Positions 1 to 10,404 of a stretch of 64,000 bases of DNA are shown here, one piece after another. The position numbers were made by a program, and so were the translations under genes. The notes under the pieces were generated by a model. The model was not told where the DNA came from, did no database searches, and worked only from the letters and a program-made list of their open reading frames with translations. Location of the stretch: contig JALMLS010000140.1 of the NCBI GenBank assembly GCA_038496445.1, positions 1 to 64,000 of the forward strand, read 5' to 3'. Position 1 is the stretch's first letter; every line of letters begins with the position of its first letter. The DNA comes from Trichosphaerium sp. ATCC 40318. Lineage: Eukaryota; Discosea; Flabellinia; Trichosidae.

Positions 1-39
1 GAGGTCGACCTATCAGGTCTAAAATTCTCGAGCTGTTTT

Positions 40-320
40 TATGGTAGATACCATGAATTTGTGGTATAATTATACCATTGATTCCAATTTTATACCACAA
101 ATTCCAGTATAATATACCATAAATCAAAGGATTTATACCATGAAACAGCCAAATTATACCATAAATATACAGTAGAAAGTGCGAATTTATACCATATTTT
201 TTCACCTGAAAAAATGCATTATATGGTATATTCTACCATAAAACATGGTATAAAACACAGTATAATACCATAAAGCCTGGTATATTATACCTATAAAACT
301 TGGTAGATTATACCACAAAA
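40..320. repeat. GGTATAAT/ATTATACC repeat block, left
   Basis: The stretch is dominated by copies of TGGTATAAT and its reverse complement ATTATACCA in both orientations, separated by short A+T-rich spacers. Because both orientations occur, many neighbouring copies could pair into hairpins. The same motif fills a second block at about 1490-1960. There is no coding frame, and I do not recognise a named element. Confidence 0.8.
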
Positions 321-1489
321 CCAGGTGTATTATACTGTGTAAAAACTGTTCTAAAAATAAAAACACATTTATTAATACATCTTTTTTTGTTTACATCTGT
401 GACTTTTAGTTTTGCCCATGTCCTTTTTTGCAGTGATCAAATAACCTTAAAAGAACAGATCGTACTTGCTGTAAGTGCATTGAATGGATATAGCATGAAA
501 CCTAAAAGAAGAGTTAGCGCCGCTTGGTTTCTTGTACACAAAATAAATAGTCGTACAAAAATTGTTGTTTTATGGCAGCGCTGAGAGTAACAAATGACCT
601 GCACGGTGAAGCCAAACCAAAACTAAAACAAAGAAATGAAAATAGCTACCAACCTCATCGGAAACGAGTTCTAGCGGAATAGTACCTGGTTGGGCGGCTA
701 ACACGTTTTGTTTTTTTATATCACCTATTAAGCCTGTAAAACCTATGGCAAAACAGCTTTAAACAACTACTTTCTAGCGTACCTTGTGTTGTGGGCAATA
801 AACTGGTCAAAACTTAGTTTTATGCCCTGGGCTTAGCCATTAGTTTACAATATCACTCGTAAGGTCAACGCATGGTGCAGAGCCTAAATGCTATCTGTTC
901 CGGCAAATGCGGGCGTTTGGTAGGAAAACCAAAAAAATCAAAAATCCAAAAAAACCAAAACTCGAAAAATGGGTAGGCTCTGAAACAACTTTGCCTTATA
1001 TCACTAATCGCGTGGTTTAACACACATTGGGGCATATATCAAGAATGTCAAAAAAAAATAAATAATTTTGCTCTTGATTTGGTAAATGAGGCTGTATGGC
1101 GTTGATTGAGTGTAAAAATGCGTATGGAGGGGAGAAAAAAATGAGAGCCGGAGAAAAAAACCTCCAATTGGAGGTTTTTTGCGAATGGGCATTTTTCGAG
1201 CGCTAAACGCGTTTTTGGTGTGTATACCACTGTAGCGTTCTAACATGGGGTACGTGGAGTGGTTTCTTCCTCAAATACCATTAATCGGAGAAAGTTGGCC
1301 CAATTTATCCCTAAAACGCCCGTAATTGGGGCGCATTACCAGATTTCTCTCTTAAAACTGTTTTTCACACATTTATATGCAATTATGTTCAATAACGGCT
1401 ACTGTCAAAGCATTGTGTGGTATGGCGTTTGTGTAGGTCCATATGCTATTAAATCAAGTGCAGACCAAGTGAGCTTTGACTAACTTATA
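321..1489. other. Intergenic stretch without a supported gene
   Basis: Short open frames occur, but none has a splice-supported structure or a recognisable protein signature. The stretch holds one perfect 26-bp palindrome, listed separately. Otherwise I see nothing in it. Confidence 0.5.
1155..1180. repeat. Perfect 26-bp palindrome
   Basis: Six A, CCTCC, AATT, GGAGG and six T form a perfect inverted repeat centred between 1167 and 1168. An RNA copy from either strand would give a GC-stemmed hairpin ending in U residues. It lies between the two GGTATAAT blocks, with no gene next to it on either side. Confidence 0.85.
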
Positions 1490-1965
1490 CTTATACAGTA
1501 TAATACCATGGTATAATACCACATTTTATGGTATAATTATATGGTATAATGCATGGTATACAATACAAAATACAGTATAATACCATGGTATAATACTGTG
1601 TTTTATGGTATAATTATATGGTATAATGCATGGTATAATATACTGTAAAATGGTATAATACCATATAATACTGTGTTTTATGGTATAATTATATGGTATA
1701 ATGTGTGGTATAATATACTTTAAAATGCAGTATAATACCATGGTATAGTACCATGTTTTATGGTATAATTATATTCTATAAATTGAGATATGGTATAAAC
1801 ATGGTATAATGGCTGTTATACCATTTGTCCAAAAACATGGTATTATACCATATTTTATGGTATAATTATATGGTATAATTATGGATTATACTGAGCTTGT
1901 ACCATAAAGGTGATTATACCATAAAATATGGTATTATACCATGATAATTTTCAGACCTATGATTG
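1490..1965. repeat. GGTATAAT/ATTATACC repeat block, right
   Basis: About 470 bases are built almost entirely from ATGGTATAAT and its complement. A higher-order unit recurs several times: 'TTTATGGTATAATTATATGG' followed by TATAAT. Palindromic junctions such as ACCATGGTATAAT are frequent. The block ends about 80 bp before the first supported gene. Confidence 0.85.
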
Positions 1966-2046
1966 CTACTGTTGGCACTTATCTTTGCGTAGCTTAGCCT
2001 AGTTTAAGTGAATAAGTCAAGCCACCTGTCGACGTGTTCCACAGCA

Positions 2047-4374
2047 ATGGACTTACAAGCTTCCTACGACTTTGGTAATACTGAAGCTAGTAAACTACAG
2101 TGTTTTCAACGCCTTGTGGATCTGTTTACTAATCTACAATATGATTCCTACGAGACAAAGTATAAATACTCTTTTAAGATAAAACTAACGTAGAATAGTG
2201 CATCAGAAGAACAAAAGGAGTATTGGATTAACGAAGCCACTAATTTGGCTTTAAAGCACCACAAGGAAGTAATATTGGTATCTAATGAACTACTGGAACG
2301 CAGGAAAACGCTACTGGTCGCCTACTTGCACTGTACGGATAGCTGTCAATTTTTCTTAGCTTAACCGCATTAATACCATTTATAGTTAGCGTAAGTTACC
2401 TCCTATGTAAACCGTTAATGGAGGACACTACACTAGACAACTCTATTTTTAAAACCTACGTCGTCAGGTATGTTTCTTTTCAACGAAAAACACAGAACAC
2501 ATGGTGGATTTACTACTTTCACTCAGCTGAGCGATGTATTGTAGTGACAAACTCATGTGTTTTTACCCAGTTTTGTACAACGGTTTTACATAGATTACGT
2601 TGTAGTCTGTTTTCAATTTTTTGCTTTGCAAACCATTTCAACTTGTTAACTTCTTCGTTTTGTTGATCTGGTTAGGACTCTCCCGTTATTGGAACTGGCA
2701 CTTGAGATTGAAGGCTCTTCCATGATAGTAGATGAATACTCAAATGGTGGAAAAGCGATATCAGTTATAATGAGTTGGATTCACAGTATCACGTGGGGTA
2801 AAGATGTGGCGAATATTATAGCAGAGACAACAATAATGAAGGGTATTTACCCCTATTTATCGTGTATGTCTGAGACAATAAGGCAGTCAGCTTTGAGTGT
2901 TTGTGTATGGCTTTTAGACGGCGATGGGAACGCTGTTATATTCCAAGAGCTAGGAGGAATGGACTTGATTCTTTCATGTGTATCAAACAACACAATAGCA
3001 AAAACGAATGCCACTGTACGTTGTATAAACGAATCTAATGCTTCCCCGTCATGTGGAGTTAATAATCATGTTCTTAGAGTATAGCGTGGAAGCTTACAAT
3101 GGTAGAATTATCGTCTCTAAAGTTGATAAAACACGAGTTATTCTCTAAAACCATCGAATGGATACCTTCAGCAGATACAACCGATGATATTTCCTTTAAA
3201 ATAATCTGTTGTTGCTATCTATCTTGTTTATTGGCGCATGGTGAGACAGATCCAGCCTGTAATGATATACTAAAGAGCAAGGGCGTGGAGGAAAAGTGTT
3301 TTGCACTTGCAAAGAACATTAAGCCTTACTTGAGTCAAAACCATAATATTCTTATTGATTTTTGGGATTTTGCAATTCCTTCTTTGAGGAGCAAGTCTTC
3401 AGAAGCTAATTGTGGTATGTTATCAGTTGTATATTATTGCCTTCAAGATTCATCGCATTCGCATGTTGACTACCCCAAGGTATGTAGCAATACTTGTTTG
3501 AAAACTGACTTGGTTTTCGGAATTGTTTTTTTATTTGCAGTGTCACGTGCTGTTGGTTAATTACGGTTTCTTTAATCATTATTATTAAATTGATTTGGGG
3601 TTTTTCTTCAAGGCGTATTGTAAGATAATATCACTGACGCTTACCAATCTGTAGATGCTTGAAAGAGATGGAGCTACAGTTCATATAATTAATATTTTGA
3701 ACAAAAAACTTCCTTTGAATGATGCAGATGTTTTTGCTGTAGATATGGTTCTTGACATACTACTACTGTATTCAAAATCTAAAAATGTGAGGCATTTTTT
3801 GGTTCAACATGGCATCTTACGGTATGTAATGATCAATTGATAAATCCTTTTGGAAACAAGGTTTTTTCTTACGCGTGTCTGTCTGTTTAACTAAACTACT
3901 TCTTTTTTGTAGGGCTTTAAGCAATTGTACTAGGAAGATTAATATACGTGATTCTATTTTGTGTAATATTATGGAAGATCCTAGTATCTACATACATAGT
4001 ATGTTTTCTCACGTGTTCTTTTTCTTTTTCATTTGCAATGCTGTTTTTTGGCTTCCAAATCAAATTACTGCCTACGGCTGATTTTTGGTTTCCTTGGTTG
4101 TTGTTTTGATTGTGTTCGTTTAGGGTCACCTAAAGGATCCGTTTTAACATTGCTACATACTTGTCAGAACTTTCTAATGAAGAACGCTGATGATGTTCTT
4201 GACCTTGCAACTTTTAGTCATCATCATAATATGGATATTATGGAAGCTTTCTTTACTGCATCCGCACTTAAGGATGGTTTATCTTCGGATTCAGATGTAC
4301 TTAATCAGTCTATAGAATTTAAAAATAGGTTCAAACATCTCAAAGAGATAACGACTAAATCAAACAGTAATTGA
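2047..4374 (+). CDS. Armadillo/HEAT-like alpha-helical repeat protein, multi-exon
   Basis: I do not recognise the family. The chain reads through several short introns: an N-terminal exon from the ATG at 2047, a second exon opening at about 2206 (ASEEQKEYW...), a third spanning 2418, then long exons at about 2675-3015, 3097-3480, 3655-3820, 3912-4000 and 4123-4374. The helix-rich, leucine-rich segments, with phrases such as AISVIMSWIHSI, IRQSALSVCVWLLDG and DMVLDILLLYSKSKNVR, resemble armadillo-type helical pairs. It would therefore be a soluble scaffold that binds other proteins. No signal peptide, membrane segment or catalytic motif is seen. The joins 2158/2206 and 2461/2675 keep the frame, which supports a single gene. 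Exon edges inside 3016-3100 and 3480-3655 are less certain. Confidence 0.6.
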
Positions 4375-4379
4375 TTTAT

Positions 4380-4542
4380 TGTTTTTTATGTACAAGTTAC
4401 AATACAAAATATTAATTCATTGTCTCTATTTTATATTAAGAGTGTGTTTTACCCTCTAGTACATACCAATCATCTATTGCCTGTGACAATTACACCTCAG
4501 GTTACAAACTTGTGAGGTGTGGTTCTCCAAAATGAGTGATAG
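4380..4542. other. Short intergenic spacer
   Basis: A+T-rich spacer between the helical-repeat gene and the WD40 fragment. I see nothing functional. Confidence 0.4.
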
Positions 4543-4737
4543 ATGGTTTTTTTTCTTGTATTCGTATCTTGTGGTGAAGACAACACAATGGTTGTTTGGG
4601 ACCTAGCTTCCGCAGTGAAGAGGTTTACTTATTCCAATGCGGATAGCAGATGCTGGTGGGTTCCGTACAATAGCTTTAAGAACATGATTGCAGCATCACA
4701 TGATAAGGGTCTTGTACTTTCATCCTCAAAACTCTAA
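4543..4737 (+). pseudogene. Coatomer alpha-like WD40 fragment
   Basis: About 60 residues match the last part of the coatomer alpha (COPI) beta-propeller. A WD repeat ending in MVVWDLASA is followed by a segment corresponding to the region where coatomer alpha reads FWVLAAHPNLNLFAAGHD. Here it reads WWVPYNSFKNMIAASHDKG, followed by a few residues and a stop. No other coatomer sequence lies upstream or downstream, whereas a full alpha subunit is over 1,000 residues. A splice-acceptor-like run ending in TTTTTTTGTAG follows at about 4780-4790. I infer a duplicated, decayed gene fragment, or less likely a short WD40 protein. The comparison with coatomer is from memory of the family. Confidence 0.5.
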
Positions 4738-5117
4738 AAAAACTCCCCAACAAGTTTCTTCATTTCCACAATTTGTTTCTTTTTTTGTAGGGTATGGCTG
4801 ACCATTTGTGCGTGCACATTACACAAAATTAGTAATACAACCAAAAGGTTAATAGCCTACTCATTGGCATCCATTTACAACGCATGCCAAGAACTTGAGT
4901 CACCTTATACTCGCAAACGCTTAGTACAAATTCAAGATGTTTGACTTGTCGAAGTAACAAAACAGCGTCGCCTTATTAACAGCAACTTAAGATATGTATT
5001 ACTTGTAATCAATGCGATCTTCAACGCATTATGCTGACACCATGCATGTGCCACCATTGAAGACAGTTTACTCCTCAACAATAGTATAAGTAATTGCTTA
5101 CTGGAAGCAACATCAAA

Positions 5118-5191
5118 GCCTATGTAGCTCAGTTAGGTAGAGCGTTAGCCTTTTAAGCTAATGGCCGCGGGTTCGAGCCCCGTCATAGGCT
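5118..5191 (+). tRNA. tRNA-Lys (anticodon TTT)
   Basis: The acceptor stem GCCTATG pairs with CATAGGC. The D-arm is TAGCTCAGTTAGGTAGAGC. The anticodon stem TTAGC/GCTAA encloses the loop CTTTTAA, giving anticodon TTT. The T-arm is CGGGTTCGAGCCCCG, which carries the B-box consensus GGTTCGAGCC, and a T follows as discriminator base. There is no intron. The A box (TAGCTCAGTTAGG) is intact, so polymerase III transcription is expected. Confidence 0.95.
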
Positions 5192-6183
5192 TTAACTTTA
5201 TTATTACACCCGTCTTAGCAAGAGTTCCGAATAAAATTCATAAATATGATAAGAATTCTCAGAATATTAGAATGTAGAACTTATTTGATACTCAATTGCT
5301 CACTTCCAGACGCCGTGCTATTAAACATTTAAATGTTCAAAAACGGATCAAGAATAAACGTTACTTACTGCATCCACTAGCAAATCGTACCTTTGAGGAG
5401 AAACAACATTTAAGAGATCTCCGCTTAACAGCACGAGTACGCTTCTTTTTCATTAAGCAGTTTTTTCAAAACCAGCATATCACCAGCACTTTTTGTCATC
5501 CCTGGGTCCCTCAAGGCACACACTTTTGGGCACGTGGCTCTTAAAGCAATAAAGGCGACCTCATGGGTTAATACGGCGGTTTGCAACTTGTCAAAATGTC
5601 AAATGAGCTCCACTTTACTAACGTTAAGTGAAAGCCCAATTTAGTACCAAAAAACAATTTTAAAAGTCATGCTGATGTTGAGTCATTGTGAAACAAAGTA
5701 ATAATAACATTTTGTAATTCTCAGACTAGTACTCGACCATAAAGTGTAGAGAGATACACCTCTGTTTGAAGGGTGGTAGTTACACTTGCATTATTCATTT
5801 TGTTACCGTGGTATCTTGTTTTAAACTCTTCTAACTCGTGCTACATACTCACATCTTAATCATAAACCTTTTTACAATGATTCTTTTGATAGTGATTTGT
5901 GGCACAATAAATACTTGGCAAGGTGAGTACTTGATCGATGCAGCAGTTGTAGCAATATGTACAGTTGTAGACCCAGTGTTGGTTAAAAAAGTGTGGAAAC
6001 CACAAGTCTATTGACACCATGTTCTTATCATCTTAACTTTCACCAGCAAGCTTCATGGTCCGTGTAACCATTGTATTTAGTATTCTATCCTACTCAATTA
6101 CATTCGAGGGTTTGGACTTGCATCATTCCTTGTCGAGGAATAACTAAGCGAGGGTGAGTTGAAATAGTCCAAAAAAAAACCAA
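5192..6183. other. Intergenic stretch without a supported gene
   Basis: One open frame at about 5296-5544 is rich in Arg and Lys but has no ATG at its start, no splice support and no family I recognise. The rest is A+T-rich sequence in which I see nothing. Confidence 0.45.
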
Positions 6184-8755
6184 CTAGGCACCTCCATCCT
6201 GATGATTTTCAGGCGGATTTATCAATGGTTTTGCTCCAGGCTTGACTTTAATAGGTGTGTCTGGATGATAAAAACTTATTGTGGCTGCTAAACTATCAAG
6301 ATCGCCTTCCCACCAATATGGTACATGTACCAAATAAACACCTGAAAGTAATAACAATAAGTCATTGTGTACAAATACCTCAAAAATGGTTTTTACCGTA
6401 TTGCTTGCATCTTCGTGACTTCTCTACATCTCTCCATGCAAACACGTTAGTTGGTTGTTCGTGTTTGAATAGATCGTAGTAATGGTGTTCACCTTAAGTG
6501 AGGGTAAGGAGAATGATAAAGTTGAGGAAAACTTGAACACAATTAAAAAAAAAAGTTTACCTTGGTATTCAATCGCCAGGTTGTATTTAGGCACGAATAT
6601 ATCAAAGCTTAATAAAATACCAGAGTTTCTATACCCTAACATATGTTCCTCTTCAATGCGTTCTCCAGGGAACAACATTTTTACACTGTAGACTAGAAGT
6701 CTAATAGTAAAGAATTAACAACAAGAGAAACGAAGAAACAAAGTAAACCAAAAAAACAAAGCACCTCTGAGCAGCTTTTTTAGAACGATAAGAAAAGTTC
6801 CTCCATTTCCAATTAACACCAGGATATATTGTTTGAAGAACTTGAGGGAAGTAAGGTAAAATACCTTTACCGTTCAAGCTGGAAAATTGCTTAGCAGAGA
6901 TACGATACCTTAAAGGGAAATCAGGTGTTACAAAGAAAGAAGTTTTTCGGACCATTTACTAGGCTCGCTAATGTTATACACACGCTCCATATTTGTCAGG
7001 AAGCCTTTGACATTTATTCCATCCTGCCAATAACCCCTTGGTACTGTAAGACGACGTCTAGAGAAAGAATTAAAAAGACATTTTATAAAAATAAAAAAAG
7101 TTTCGATGTTTGATGTTTAACATACTTAAACATGGTTTCTCGCCAGTTATACGATGGATACAATGTCTTCAAGGTATCGAAGTAGGAGTTCTTATATCTA
7201 AAGGATCCTTAGACCAATACTTGTTACGATAAAGCAAAAATAAAGAACATACTTTGATTTAACCAGATAAGAAATACCAAGAGAGACACTCTGTTCTGCA
7301 CTTATATCACACCAAGCATCGAATGTTTTAATACCAATATTCTGACCAACTTCATCAAGCATATCACGTTGATTTAATTGATTATCCCAATGATGAGAAG
7401 GTGCACGTCTGTTTTGTTGCCAAAAAATTAGCCAAAACAGCCGAGCCAAAAAAAACTCAAACAACGCACAAGAAATTACCTGGCACCCAAGCATGCTCAG
7501 GATATAGCGCATTTAGCATCTCTACAACACCTCCTCTATATCTATAGACAATATATTTTAAAAATACACTTAAAGAATGCTATAATGCCGTACTTGCGAA
7601 GAATACTTGCTAGACCTGCTTTCTGAAAATGTGGTACACCAGTACCATGCCAATCATCAAGAGTTTTAATATTCAGCTTCCACGCTGCCTTGTTCAGGAG
7701 TTTCCGTTGAGCTTGTATAAAATAATCGGGAGCACTCTTAAGCTTAAATGATTGCCATCGTACTGAAGGGTATACAGCATTAAACAGAGATACCATCGAA
7801 CGATTATGCCTAACGATCGTTGAAGTGTTAGTTTTCGCGTTTTTTTCTCACTTAGAAAACACGTGGTAGAACAATAAAATATTAAGAATATATACTTACT
7901 TTGCTAGTATTGCTGTACCATTTGGTTGCTGCAAAATATCCTTTTTATCAACGAGATACCAATCACTAAGAATCTTAATATTCAAAGTCATACCAATTTC
8001 ATCCAGTCTCATGCGTAAATTATCAACCGACTCCCAATGACCCATCGGTGCACACCTATCAATACTTAAGCTCAAGAGCTTCTAAACTCATTAGTGTACC
8101 TAAATCGCCATACTTCCCATGGATAATCAGGAAAGAGCGAAGAGAGCATACGAGAGAGCGAATTATCATATCTAATTCGAACAATTAGTTGCATGAAAAA
8201 AAATCATCTGTTGACAAAGAACTCGTACCTGTACACTAAAATCGAACCAAACCCGAACTCATGGACATCACTAGATACATGTGAATACCATCCATCAAGA
8301 GTTTTGATCCCAAGTTTCTTAGAAACACGCTGACACATCGCTTTTGATTCGTTCTGAGTTATACTAGAAAAATTCGGTTTGTCGTCACTAGTATAGCGTT
8401 AAAACATTCTATTGATCATAGCAGAGGCTTAGACATACGCAAACCTGTATTGAAGCCAAAATGTGGATGGGTATAATTGCTGTAAAGTCGCTGAAAGCCC
8501 ACCGTAGCTTAAAAGCTTGTCAGAGGATATAAGAGCGTACAGCGTTGATTTTACATTAACCATCGCAGATTTGGTGTACCTGTTAACAATACCAGCCATT
8601 TCTGGTTCTGAAGCCATACGCGTTTGATTTAGGGCGTACCAATCGTCTTTTACGAACACACGAAGAGCTGGCGCGAATGTCACATTAAAAAGTTTTCTAT
8701 GTACTCTAATACGCGATGGTGGGTGGGCAGAACCCCTTATAGTAGCTGAACGCAT
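6184..8755 (-). CDS. Tandem-repeat protein with C-terminal PD-(D/E)XK-like endonuclease domain
   Basis: The ATG at 8755 opens an N-terminus rich in Arg/Ser/Ala with no acids (MRSATIRGSAHPPSRIRVHR), which could be an organelle targeting peptide. Exon 1 ends at 8455 (donor GTTTGC). Five or six degenerate units of about 75-90 residues follow, with the pattern '(K)LGIKTLDDWY...GG..SIL..Y..SL..LL..LYP...W'; clear examples are KLNIKTLDDWHG and GIKTFDAWCD. The last exons encode FDIFVPKYNLAIEYQGEHHY and then DLFKHEQPTNVFAWRDVEK, SRRCKQYG and VYLVHVPYWWEGDLDSLAATI, ending at TAG 6184-6186. That tail matches the EYQGxxHY, RD..K and VPYW signature of a VSR/DUF559-like nuclease fold found after such repeats in algae, fungi and protists. 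Its job is not established; organelle RNA or DNA binding is my inference. Confidence 0.75.
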
Positions 8756-9104
8756 AATGGTTTTTAAAACTGTTGATTGGCATGTTACAGTAGTACACAC
8801 GTACTACAACACGCGTCGCAAGTGTAATGCGCAGTTTATTTACAATAATTAAAGCTCTACATGTCAAAACAGTCAAACGGAGTACTGAGGCGTCCTAAAT
8901 TCACTTTAAAGCCGTAATAAAGCATATTCGATGTAGTGTTGATATGTCACGTTACAGTATGCCTGGTGACTCAAAAAGGCTATTACTGTGGTTGTAAAAA
9001 TAACAACAAGGAAAGCTGGAAATTCGCACGATTTTTCGCGTGTCAAAAAGTGGAGTACTATGCAAGCATAACTTCGAATAGGTTAAAGGACAAGGAATCA
9101 GTGA
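8756..9104. other. Divergent intergenic region
   Basis: Spacer between the oppositely oriented endonuclease-repeat gene and the F-box/LRR gene. It presumably holds both promoters. No motif stands out beyond A+T-rich sequence. Confidence 0.4.
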
Positions 9105-10172
9105 ATGAAAGACAACTACTTAACACACAAAAAGTCAACATCGGACATTAGCAGATCATCAAAGCTACTACTCTCACGAATGGACGTACAACAACGTATC
9201 TCCGAGGGTTATACAGCAAACGACGCTGGAATTACAGCAGAGCATCACGAATCTATTCTTGCTCTACCAGTCGAAAGCATAGTTCATATTCTCAAATGCG
9301 AGAGATTTACGCGTGCAGCCCAAACCTGTCGCTTATTACGAGATATCTATTATAAGCATGTAGGATACAGCCTTCTACGATTTTACAACGAAAACGAGAT
9401 ATTAGCACTATCAGGAAGCCCTTTGCTACAAAACACAAAGATGGATTTCTTTTACATGCATAATAGTGCTACCGACAGTCATATGGACTTACTTAAAGGT
9501 GTACATACTATAGATATCTCATGGTGTAAGGGAATTACAGATAACGGCATAGCAGCATTAAAAGGAGTTCATGAAATAAACTTGATGAGAACAAATGTCA
9601 CAGATAAAGGTTTAGAGTCATTGACTGGTGTTCATACCATTAACCTTTGTAAGTGTACTAGAATAACAGATAAAGGTATTAAAACGTTGGCTGGAGCGCG
9701 TACCATTAATTTATCGCATACAGCTGTTACAGATGAAGGTATAAAGTCATTACTTGGTGTACATAAACTAATATTGTACAATACAAAAGTCACTGACGAG
9801 GGTATCAAATCTTTAGCTGGTATACACACTATTTATTTATCAAAAACCGCTGTCACAGATGAAGGTATAAAGGCGTTAGCTGGTGTACATGAAATAAATT
9901 TATCAATCACAGAAGTTACAGATGAAGGAATAAAGGCTTTGGCTGGTGTACACACAATTTATTTAGCAGATACAGCTGTTACGGATGAGGGTGTCAAGGC
10001 ATTAGTTGGAGTACACAGTATTGAAATAACTAATACAGAAGTTACAGATGAGGGTATCAAGGCGTTGGTTGGTTTACACACTCTCGATGTAGATTATTGT
10101 AGTGAGCTCAGTGACACATACATAGAAGTATTGAGATCACAAGGTGTTAAAGTCAATTATGTACACAACTGA
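9105..10172 (+). CDS. F-box-like leucine-rich-repeat protein
   Basis: A single exon encodes 355 residues. Residues of about 45-85 (ILALPVESIVHILKCERFTR... followed by AAQTCRLLRDIYY) look like an F-box: LP, a hydrophobic helix, then a CRxLRD helix. From about residue 130, ten or so leucine-rich repeats of 21-23 residues follow, each close to 'VTDEGIKALAGVHTIYLS'. This is the cysteine-containing/AMN1-like LRR type used by F-box LRR proteins for substrate capture. The expected role is substrate adaptor of an SCF ubiquitin ligase. The ATG at 9105 was used; another Met at 9180 (MDVQQRIS) is possible. The absence of introns in an intron-rich neighbourhood and the near-identical repeats are notable, since similar F-box and LRR genes are common in large DNA viruses of protists. 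Confidence 0.8.
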   Translation: MKDNYLTHKKSTSDISRSSKLLLSRMDVQQRISEGYTANDAGITAEHHESILALPVESIVHILKCERFTRAAQTCRLLRDIYYKHVGYSLLRFYNENEILALSGSPLLQNTKMDFFYMHNSATDSHMDLLKGVHTIDISWCKGITDNGIAALKGVHEINLMRTNVTDKGLESLTGVHTINLCKCTRITDKGIKTLAGARTINLSHTAVTDEGIKSLLGVHKLILYNTKVTDEGIKSLAGIHTIYLSKTAVTDEGIKALAGVHEINLSITEVTDEGIKALAGVHTIYLADTAVTDEGVKALVGVHSIEITNTEVTDEGIKALVGLHTLDVDYCSELSDTYIEVLRSQGVKVNYVHN

Positions 10173-10404
10173 ATGAGATGTTTTCTTAACATCTCACTCA
10201 GTACCAAGCGCATAAACGAACTTTGTAAGTGACAACAAAACATGTTAAACAATTAAACTAAAATAATTTCTGTCTTTTTTTCTTTATTGTTGTTTTTTGA
10301 TTACATGAGTTTGTTATGGTGGCACGTGTGTCTACTGTTATTTGCATAACCTATGCTACACACTTTACGTTATATTTAGATTGATAAGGTTATTTTACAA
10401 CAGT

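Noticed and set aside
300-584. Open frame of about 94 residues beside the left repeat block
   Set aside because: No ATG start, no domain, and it begins inside repeat sequence.
40-1965. CRISPR-like array
   Set aside because: Units are in both orientations with no regular spacers, and the genome is eukaryotic.
5296-5544. Arg/Lys-rich open frame after the tRNA gene
   Set aside because: Starts at a non-ATG codon, has no splice support and no recognised similarity.
9632-9829. Minus-strand open frame inside the F-box/LRR gene
   Set aside because: Antisense shadow of the LRR codon pattern.
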